Source: SYIM01 sp039800325
GTDB lineage: Bacteria > Pseudomonadota > Gammaproteobacteria > Burkholderiales > Burkholderiaceae_E
Assembly (NCBI GenBank): GCA_039800325.1
Contig: JBDLQY010000221.1
Location: 1-61,032, forward strand
Direction of reading: 5' to 3'
Length of the DNA: 61,032 nucleotides
The notes below the pieces were generated by a model. It made no database searches. It saw nothing but the letters and a program-made list of their open reading frames with translations, and was not told where the DNA came from. Positions 54,878 to 61,032 of this stretch are shown in pieces (within the stretch, counting starts at the first letter, position 1; every line of letters begins with the position of its first letter). A program made the translations under genes and the position numbers.

Positions 54878-57800
54878 GTGAGTCTGTCCATGAGTACCGT
54901 CGCTAAATCGATCGCCCTCACCCCGTCCGCCTCGCCTGAGCGAAGTCGTCTGGCCCAGCGCCTCAAGCGCGTTCTGAAGGGCGAGGTGCGTTTTGACGCG
55001 TTCACACGTGGCCGTTACGCCACCGATGCATCGATTTACCAGGTCGACCCTATCGGGGTGGTGGTGCCCGCCGATGAGGTCGATTTACAGACCACTCTCG
55101 AGTTCGCCCGTGATATGAAGATTCCCATTCTGCCGAGGGGCGCGGGAACCAGTCAGTGTGGACAGACGGTGGGCGAAGCGCTGGTGATCGACATGAGTCG
55201 TCACCTCAACTCGGTGGTGAAGTTTGATGCCGATGCGATGAGTGTAGAGGTACAGCCTGGCATTGTTCTGGATCGCCTTAACGCATACCTCAAGCCGCAT
55301 GGTCTGTGGTTTCCGGTGGACGTGTCCACATCGGCCCAGGCCACACTCGGCGGAATGGCGGGCAACAACTCTTGCGGTTCGCGTTCGATTGCTTACGGCA
55401 ACATGGTTCACAACGTCCTGGGTATCGATGCGATTCTTGCCGACGGCGTTCGCGAGTATTTCGGCCCGTTTGGAGCCGACGCTGCCCGACCCCTTTCGGG
55501 CGCCCGCAGTTCGGCACTGGTGTCTCGACTATTCGAAATCGGAGCCGCCGAGCGTGATGAAATCGAGCGTGTCTGGCCCACAGTTATGCGTCGAGTGGGT
55601 GGTTATAACCTGGACGTTTTTCATCCGCGCTCAGAGCGGCCCTACACGCCCGACGGTTCGGTCAATCTTGCGCATCTTCTGGTAGGGTCTGAGGGCACCC
55701 TGGCCTGCTTCAGGCGCCTGCACCTGAAGCTGTCACCGCTGCCGAGCGCGCGGGTGTTGGGCGTGGTGAATTACCCCGATTTTCATGCGGCGATGGATAG
55801 TGCGCAGCATCTGGTGAAGCTGGGCCCCAGCGCTGTCGAACTGGTCGATCGCACCATGATTGATCTTGCCCGCGCCAATCCTGCTTTCAGACCGGTGATT
55901 GATACCGCACTGATCCATCGAGATGGGAAACTGCCTGAAGCCATTTTGCTGGTGGAGTTTGCCGGTGACGACAAGACCCGGCTATTGGCGAAGTTGCACG
56001 AATTGGTGGACTGTGTGGCTGATCTGGGTCTGGCGGGAGCCGTTGTGCAGCTGGTCGACGATAAGGCGCAGAAGGCTTTGTGGGAGGTGCGCAAGGCCGG
56101 CCTCAACATCATGATGTCGCTGCGCGGCGACGGCAAGCCGGTCAGCTTCATTGAAGACTGCGCCGTACCGCTTGAGCACCTGGCCGAATACACCGATCGA
56201 CTGTCTGAAGTTTTTCGGCGTCATGGCACACGGGGCACCTGGTACGCACATGCCTCCGTCGGTACCCTGCATGTGAGGCCCATTCTTGATATGCGGGCCG
56301 AGGGGCAAGACGGAGGAGCTGCTCGCATGCGTCGCATCGCCGAAGAGGCTGGCGAACTGGTCAGGCGGTTTAAAGGAGCGTTTTCAGGCGAGCATGGCGA
56401 TGGGCTGGTCCGTAGTGAGTGGGTGGCCTGGCAGTTCGGCCCGCGATTGACCCAGGCTTTTGAATCGGTCAAGGATGCTTTCGATCCCCAGGGCCTGATG
56501 AACCCGGGCAAGATCGTGCGCAGCACCCGCATGGACGATCGTAGCCTTTTCCGCTTCAAACCTGGCTACCGCGCGATATCGTTGGACACCGGTCTTGATT
56601 GGTCAGCCTGGAATGTTCAGAACGATCCGCTCACGGAAACCGTTAGCGCGCCAGGTACGGGCGGCGATCCTGCTGGGGGTTTCTCCAAGGCTGTCGAGAT
56701 GTGTAACAACAACGGTCATTGCCGAAAGTTCGACGCCGGCACCATGTGTCCAAGCTGGCGAGTCACCGGCGATGAACAGCACCTGACGCGCGGACGCGCC
56801 AACAGCCTGCGCCTGGCGCTTTCGGGGCAATTGGGACCGGATGCGCTGACCTCGGATGAGATGGCGCAGACCATGTCTTTGTGCGTGGGTTGCAAGGCCT
56901 GCCGGCGAGAGTGTCCGACGGGTGTCGACATGTCGCGCATGAAGACCGAGTATCTGCACCAGGTGCGCAAGCGCCAGCCTGCGCCGCTTCGCGAACGACT
57001 TATCGCCCGCCTGCCGCGCCTTGCACCATGGCTTTCGCGTTTTGCGCCCCTGGTCAATGCGGCCCAGTCTATGCCCGGCGCCGCCTGGGCACGTGAGCGC
57101 GTGCTCGGTCTGGCGGCGCAGCGAAGCCTTCCCCGGTGGCGTCGTGATGTGTTTACGGCCGATTCTTTGGAGACTGATCGGGCGGAGCCGCGCGCAGATT
57201 CGAAGCAGGGCGCCTCGCTGTCTGAGGCAGCATCTGCGCGGGCCGGACAGGAGGTGATTCTCTTCGCTGATACGTTCAACAATCACTTTGAACCCGACAA
57301 TCTGCGCGCCGCGCGTGCAGTGCTCAAGGCGGGTGGTTATCAGGTGCTCGTGGCCCGGGCTGCGGCTGACGATGCCGAGCCTCAGCGGGCGCTATGCTGT
57401 GGGCGAACGCTGCTTGCGGCGGGCTTTGTCGATAAAGCGCGGCTTGAGGCACAACGGGTTCTGAAGGCGCTGTTGCCTGCGATTGAGCGTGGCGTTCCGG
57501 TCATCGGTCTTGAGCCCTCGTGTCTTCTAAGCCTACGCGACGAATTTCTCGCTTTGGGTCTGGGCCCGGACGCGCAACGATTGGCTCAATCAGCCTTTCT
57601 GTTTGAGGAATTCCTCGATCGCGAACTGTCGGCCAAGAGGCTTTCGTTGCCGCTTGAGCCCATGCCGGGAAAGCATTTCTTGGTACACGGACATTGTCAC
57701 CAGAAGGCCTTTGATGCCATGACGCCCGTGCAGCGCGTGTTGGGTCTTATCAAGGAGGCTCGGGTATCGGTCATCGACAGCAGCTGCTGCGGTATGGCGG

Positions 57801-58054
57801 GCGCTTTTGGTTATCAGGCTGAGCACTATGAAGTGTCGCAACGGATGGGGGAGTTGTCGCTGCTGCCGGCGGTACGGGGGGCCGATGCCAACTGCACGGT
57901 GGTGGCCGATGGCACAAGCTGCCGACATCAGATTTTCGATGGCACAGGACGTACGGCCGTGCACGTGGCCGAGGTCTTGGCCGCAGCACTGCGGCCAGCT
58001 GAGATCAGGCTTTCCCGTGGCGAGGTTGTGGGCTTGGCATCGACGGGCGGATAA
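54878..58054 (+). CDS. FAD/Fe-S D-2-hydroxyacid dehydrogenase (YdiJ/D2HGDH-like)
   Basis: This 1058-residue fusion starts at GTG 54878, or ATG 54890 four codons on; no clear ribosome site decides. The N-terminal half is an FAD-linked oxidase of the GlcD/D-lactate dehydrogenase type: PRGAGTSQCGQTVGEALVID, GGMAGNNSCGSRS, SEGTLACFRRL, SGEHGDGLVRSEW. The C-terminal half has ferredoxin ligands CVGCKACRRECPTGVDMSRM and two CCG modules (ALCCGRTLLAAG, SSCCGMAGAFGY). It oxidises D-lactate or D-2-hydroxyglutarate-like acids and passes electrons towards quinone. It is followed by malic enzyme 63 bases later. Confidence 0.92.
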   Translation: MSLSMSTVAKSIALTPSASPERSRLAQRLKRVLKGEVRFDAFTRGRYATDASIYQVDPIGVVVPADEVDLQTTLEFARDMKIPILPRGAGTSQCGQTVGEALVIDMSRHLNSVVKFDADAMSVEVQPGIVLDRLNAYLKPHGLWFPVDVSTSAQATLGGMAGNNSCGSRSIAYGNMVHNVLGIDAILADGVREYFGPFGADAARPLSGARSSALVSRLFEIGAAERDEIERVWPTVMRRVGGYNLDVFHPRSERPYTPDGSVNLAHLLVGSEGTLACFRRLHLKLSPLPSARVLGVVNYPDFHAAMDSAQHLVKLGPSAVELVDRTMIDLARANPAFRPVIDTALIHRDGKLPEAILLVEFAGDDKTRLLAKLHELVDCVADLGLAGAVVQLVDDKAQKALWEVRKAGLNIMMSLRGDGKPVSFIEDCAVPLEHLAEYTDRLSEVFRRHGTRGTWYAHASVGTLHVRPILDMRAEGQDGGAARMRRIAEEAGELVRRFKGAFSGEHGDGLVRSEWVAWQFGPRLTQAFESVKDAFDPQGLMNPGKIVRSTRMDDRSLFRFKPGYRAISLDTGLDWSAWNVQNDPLTETVSAPGTGGDPAGGFSKAVEMCNNNGHCRKFDAGTMCPSWRVTGDEQHLTRGRANSLRLALSGQLGPDALTSDEMAQTMSLCVGCKACRRECPTGVDMSRMKTEYLHQVRKRQPAPLRERLIARLPRLAPWLSRFAPLVNAAQSMPGAAWARERVLGLAAQRSLPRWRRDVFTADSLETDRAEPRADSKQGASLSEAASARAGQEVILFADTFNNHFEPDNLRAARAVLKAGGYQVLVARAAADDAEPQRALCCGRTLLAAGFVDKARLEAQRVLKALLPAIERGVPVIGLEPSCLLSLRDEFLALGLGPDAQRLAQSAFLFEEFLDRELSAKRLSLPLEPMPGKHFLVHGHCHQKAFDAMTPVQRVLGLIKEARVSVIDSSCCGMAGAFGYQAEHYEVSQRMGELSLLPAVRGADANCTVVADGTSCRHQIFDGTGRTAVHVAEVLAAALRPAEIRLSRGEVVGLASTGG

Positions 58055-58117
58055 TCGCTGCATCACAACGACAAAGGGCCGAACCGGCGGGTATCCCAAC
58101 GCGGGTCGGCGTACACC

Positions 58118-60394
58118 ATGGATCCACAGCTCAGAAAAGCAGCGCTCGAGTACCACGAGGCGGGCAGTCCTGGCAAGATTTCAGTCACGCCGACCAAACA
58201 GCTCACCAACCAGCGCGATCTGGCGCTGGCGTATTCCCCGGGTGTCGCGGCTGCCTGCGATGAAATTGTGCGCGACCCCTCGACCGTGTCGCGATACACC
58301 AGTCGCGGCAACCTGGTCGGCGTGGTCACAAACGGCACGGCAGTGCTGGGCTTGGGAAATATCGGCCCGCTTGCAGCCAAACCGGTCATGGAGGGCAAGG
58401 CGGTCCTATTTAAGAAATTCGCCGGTATCGATGTGTTCGATATCGAAATCAATGAAACCAATGTTGATCGATTGGTCGAGGTCATTGCTGCGCTTGAGCC
58501 GACCTTCGGGGGGATCAACCTTGAGGACATCAAGGCGCCCGATTGCTTTGAGGTCGAAGAGCGACTTCGTCAGCGCATGAAAATTCCGGTGTTTCATGAC
58601 GATCAGCACGGTACGGCCATTGTCGTAGGGGCTGCGCTCTCAAATGGTCTGCGGGTAGTGGGCAAGGACATCAGCAAGATCAAACTCGTTTGCAGCGGTG
58701 CGGGCGCAGCCGCTCTAGCCTGTCTCGAGTTACTGGTCGATCTGGGGCTGACGCGAGAGAACATCTGGGTTTCTGATTTGGCCGGTGTGGTCTATGAAGG
58801 TCGTACCGAGCTTATGGATCCCAAGAAGGCGCGGTTTGCGCAAAAGACTGCTGCACGAACTTTGGCCGATATCATCGAAGGCGCAGATATTTTTCTAGGA
58901 CTGTCGGCGGGCGGCGTATTGAAGCAGGACATGGTCCGGCTCATGGCGCCCAACCCCATCATCTTTGCGCTGGCCAATCCCAATCCGGAGATCCTGCCCG
59001 AAGACGTACGCGCAGTTCGTGACGACGCCATTATCGCGACGGGTCGTACCGACTATCCTAACCAGGTCAATAACGTCCTTTGTTTTCCGTTTATTTTCCG
59101 TGGTGCTCTCGATGTGGGCGCAACCACCATCACGCGTGAGATGGAGGTCGCCTCAGTACACGCGGTGGCTGAGCTTGCCCGTGCCGAAATGTCCGATGTG
59201 GTCGCGGCTGCCTACGGCGCGCCTGGGGCTGGTTTCGGGCCCGAGTACCTGATTCCCAAGCCGTTCGATCCACGGCTGATCGTCAAGATCGCGCCCGCGG
59301 TCGCCAAGGCTGCCATGGATAGCGGTGTCGCAACCCGTCCGATTACCGATTTCGACGCTTACCGTTCGCAGCTAGAGCAGTTTGTGTATCACTCGGGCAA
59401 CTTCATGAAGCCCATCTTCGCGCGGGCACGCCGTGCCAGCTCAACGCGTATAGCGTATGCCGAGGGTGAGGACGAGCGCGTGCTGCGTGCGGTGCAGGTG
59501 GTTGTTGATGAACGACTGGCCAAACCGATTGTCATTGGGCGGCCTTCGGTGCTCGAGTCTCGCATCGAGCGGCTTGGCTTGCGGATTCGCCCCAGCATTG
59601 ACTTTGAGGTGGTCAACCCTGAGCGGGACGACCGCTTCCGAGAATATTGGCAGGAATACCACCGCCTCACCGACCGCAAGGGCGTCACGGAAGACTATGC
59701 CAAGGTTGAAATGCGCAGACGTCTTACCCTGATTGGGGCCATGATGGTCAGGTTGGGTGCGGCTGATGGTCTGATCTGTGGAACTTTTGGATCCTATGCG
59801 CAGCATTTGCGTTATATCGATCAGGTAATCGGCATGCGTCCGGGCGCGACGGTCTACGCGGCCATGAATACGCTGATGCTGCCCAACCGACAGGTGACTG
59901 TGGTTGATACGCACGTGAATGCCGAGCCCACGGCCGAACAGCTAGCTGAGATCACACTGGCCGCGGCGGATGAACTACGTCGCTTCGGCATTCGGCCCAA
60001 GGTGGCGTTGCTGTCGCACTCAAGCTTCGGTTCGTCGCGATTACCATCAGCGCAGCGCATGCGCGACGCCCTGAGCATCTTGCGTGAACGCGCCCCTGAT
60101 CTCGAGGTTGACGGTGAGATGCACGGCGATAGTGCGCTAGACCCTGATCTGCGCAAGCTCATCATGCCGCGCAGCACGCTCACCGGCGGAGCCAATCTGC
60201 TGGTGATGCCTGGAATTGATACGGCCAATATTTCTTACAACCTGCTCAAAACCGCAGCGGGCAATAATGTTGCGGTGGGACCGGTGTTGCTGGGGGCCGC
60301 CCGACCCGTACATATCCTCACGCCGTCCGCGACAGTTCGACGGGTGGTCAACATGACGGCCTGGGCGGTTGTCGACGCTAACAGCGATCGGTGA
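58118..60394 (+). CDS. maeB: NADP-dependent malic enzyme with phosphotransacetylase-like domain
   Basis: This 758-residue, full-length MaeB has an N-terminal malic domain with catalytic Tyr39 in LALAYSPGVAAA, metal-binding ETN/EDI regions, DDQHGTAIV near 165 and the nucleotide motif CSGAGAAALACLELL near 190. The C-terminal ~330 residues form a phosphotransacetylase-like regulatory domain (IAYAEGEDERVLRA, GLICGTFGSYAQHLRY, LVMPGIDTANISYNLLK). It converts malate to pyruvate with NADP+. It follows the D-2-hydroxyacid dehydrogenase and is probably co-transcribed with it. The array of repeats begins at its 3' end. Confidence 0.97.
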   Translation: MDPQLRKAALEYHEAGSPGKISVTPTKQLTNQRDLALAYSPGVAAACDEIVRDPSTVSRYTSRGNLVGVVTNGTAVLGLGNIGPLAAKPVMEGKAVLFKKFAGIDVFDIEINETNVDRLVEVIAALEPTFGGINLEDIKAPDCFEVEERLRQRMKIPVFHDDQHGTAIVVGAALSNGLRVVGKDISKIKLVCSGAGAAALACLELLVDLGLTRENIWVSDLAGVVYEGRTELMDPKKARFAQKTAARTLADIIEGADIFLGLSAGGVLKQDMVRLMAPNPIIFALANPNPEILPEDVRAVRDDAIIATGRTDYPNQVNNVLCFPFIFRGALDVGATTITREMEVASVHAVAELARAEMSDVVAAAYGAPGAGFGPEYLIPKPFDPRLIVKIAPAVAKAAMDSGVATRPITDFDAYRSQLEQFVYHSGNFMKPIFARARRASSTRIAYAEGEDERVLRAVQVVVDERLAKPIVIGRPSVLESRIERLGLRIRPSIDFEVVNPERDDRFREYWQEYHRLTDRKGVTEDYAKVEMRRRLTLIGAMMVRLGAADGLICGTFGSYAQHLRYIDQVIGMRPGATVYAAMNTLMLPNRQVTVVDTHVNAEPTAEQLAEITLAAADELRRFGIRPKVALLSHSSFGSSRLPSAQRMRDALSILRERAPDLEVDGEMHGDSALDPDLRKLIMPRSTLTGGANLLVMPGIDTANISYNLLKTAAGNNVAVGPVLLGAARPVHILTPSATVRRVVNMTAWAVVDANSDR

Positions 60395-60397
60395 GCC

Positions 60398-60447
60398 ACC
60401 GCTCGCCCTACGTCGTGCCTGTGTATGGTTAGGTAGCGGCGAGCGGT
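60398..60447. repeat. 10-bp inverted repeat at the maeB 3' end
   Basis: ACCGCTCGCC (60398-60407) is an exact inverted repeat of GGCGAGCGGT (60438-60447), with a 30-base loop. It starts three bases after the maeB stop, and the right arm is the beginning of the first 58-bp repeat. The hairpin may end or stabilise the maeB transcript; there is no T-run. Confidence 0.6.
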
Positions 60448-60630
60448 AAGTCCCCGCTCTGTCTCGTGTCTCGGTCCTGGCTGAGGCGGGGTGACGGCGA
60501 GCGGTAAGCCCCCGCTCTGTCTCGTGTCTCGGTCCTGGCTGAGGCGGGGTGACGGCGAGCGGTAAGCCCCCGCTCGCTCATACGGCTGCGGTCCGGCCTG
60601 TGGCCGGACTGCCCTGCGCTCGGAGCAGTC
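60437..60630. repeat. 58-bp tandem repeat block, first copy
   Basis: Three units begin at 60437, 60495 and 60553, exactly 58 bases apart. Units one and two are nearly identical (one T/C change in the hairpin). The third diverges into a tail after CCCCGCTC. Each unit starts with GAGCGG pairing with CCGCTC around a short loop. The tail contains the perfect stem GTCCGGCC/GGCCGGAC and a second stem CGGACTGC/GCAGTCCG (running to 60632). Noncoding, GC-rich, REP/BOX-like. Confidence 0.85.
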
Positions 60631-60632
60631 CG

Positions 60633-60896
60633 CCGGAGCGCCCCGAACTCGGCTGCTCACGCAGCCTCAGACATGCGGGGCGCTGAGGAGTATCCGGCGG
60701 ACTTGCTCCTCGCTGGGCTTGCCGAAATCGCTCGGGTGGCTTGCCCCCTCGCCGCCACTGGGTCCTCGACCGCAGGTGGCACACGTGCGATTGCTCGGCG
60801 CTTTTCGCTCGCCGCCACTCAACTTTCAATCGAAGGCAGAGTCTTGACGAGCGCGCGGCACTGACCGCCCGCTGGTTGCTGGTGATCAGGATGTGG
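60633..60896. other. GC-rich noncoding spacer between repeat blocks
   Basis: This ~260-base stretch separates the two repeat blocks. It contains a duplicated short segment TCGCCGCCACT (near 60749 and 60810). Open frames occur on both strands, but they are arginine-rich and resemble nothing known. It looks like degenerate repeat material. Confidence 0.5.
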
Positions 60897-61032
60897 CGGC
60901 AAGCGGTAGGCCCCCGCTCTGTCTCGTGTCTCGGTCCTGGCTGAGGCGGGGTGACGGCGAGCGGTAAGCCCCCGCTCGCTCATACGGCTGCGGTCCGGCC
61001 TGTGGCCGGACTGCCCTGCGCTCGAAGCAGTC
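60897..61032. repeat. 58-bp tandem repeat block, second copy, cut by window edge
   Basis: Units start at 60897 and 60955, again 58 bases apart. The second is followed by the same tail as the first block; it matches to the window end with one visible change (GGAGCAGTC becomes GAAGCAGTC). The shared tail lies 402 bases after its first copy. The array therefore continues or ends just outside the window. Confidence 0.85.

Noticed and set aside
60235..60829. Arginine-rich open frames across the repeat array
   Set aside because: They follow the repeat period, have no ribosome site and overlap maeB or the repeats; treated as noncoding.
60437..61032. CRISPR array
   Set aside because: The 58-base units follow each other without unique spacers, repeats are too long with internal hairpins, and no cas gene is present.

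Overview
The window looks like a chromosomal stretch from a GC-rich betaproteobacterium, most likely a member of the Burkholderiales close to the Alcaligenaceae. The basis is the GroEL/GroES sequence style, the elongator tRNA-Met, a subfamily-2 PyrF, the MaeB-type malic enzyme and the dense load of TRAP and ABC uptake systems. Family assignments come from recognising motifs by eye; no database search was run. No phage, transposase, CRISPR array or resistance gene was seen.

Layout. (1) 1-9187, minus strand: a tightly packed eight-gene catabolic operon. It runs from a TRAP importer (DctP, DctQ, DctM) through a threonine-aldolase-like PLP enzyme, HyuA and HyuB (hydantoinase/oxoprolinase type) and a MarR-like regulator to an exported serine hydrolase cut by the window edge. 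Two palindromic motifs lie just upstream. (2) 9188-9883: a remnant of an N-acyl-D-amino-acid deacylase, a short G-rich tandem repeat, and tRNA-Met(CAT) with its own good promoter. (3) 9884-18640, minus strand: an SDR, a three-subunit flavin/iron-sulfur amine dehydrogenase (OoxABC, HcnABC or hydroxyproline dehydrogenase type) and a complete dipeptide/opine-type ABC importer, followed by a small exported protein gene at 18736-19077. (4) 19352-25135, plus strand: an NMT1/SsuA-like ABC importer, an Atz/Trz-type amidohydrolase and a flavin monooxygenase-like protein. (5) 25146-29939, minus strand: a second TRAP importer with an SDR and an epimerase-like protein whose expected start codon reads ATC. 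(6) 30051-32903: a PhnD-like binding protein overlapping a fatty acid desaturase, then a YdjM-type membrane hydrolase.

(7) 32944-45000 is mostly housekeeping: a TctD/TctE-type two-component system downstream of pyrF, two DMT transporters, a dienelactone hydrolase, a PhoD phosphatase, a phenylacetate-CoA-ligase-like enzyme, a phosphoribosyltransferase, a transglutaminase-like protein and serC. (8) 44559-46796: groES-groEL with a perfect CIRCE operator and a strong terminator; groEL carries a one-base frameshift. (9) 47043-54771: an SDR, PBP4 (DacB), UbiD, a possible structured RNA, a lytic transglycosylase and two aminotransferases. (10) 54878-60394: a large FAD/Fe-S D-2-hydroxyacid dehydrogenase and malic enzyme. 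(11) 60395-61032: 58-bp tandem repeats with nested inverted repeats, running off the right edge.

Together the first 30 kb form an accessory nutrient-scavenging region: four importers, each next to matching oxidoreductases or hydrolases aimed at nitrogenous organic compounds. The right half is core metabolism and envelope maintenance. The most useful points to check are the groEL frameshift, the ATC start, the deacylase remnant beside the peptide importer and amine dehydrogenase operon, the candidate RNA at 51197-51379, and the repeat array at the right edge.
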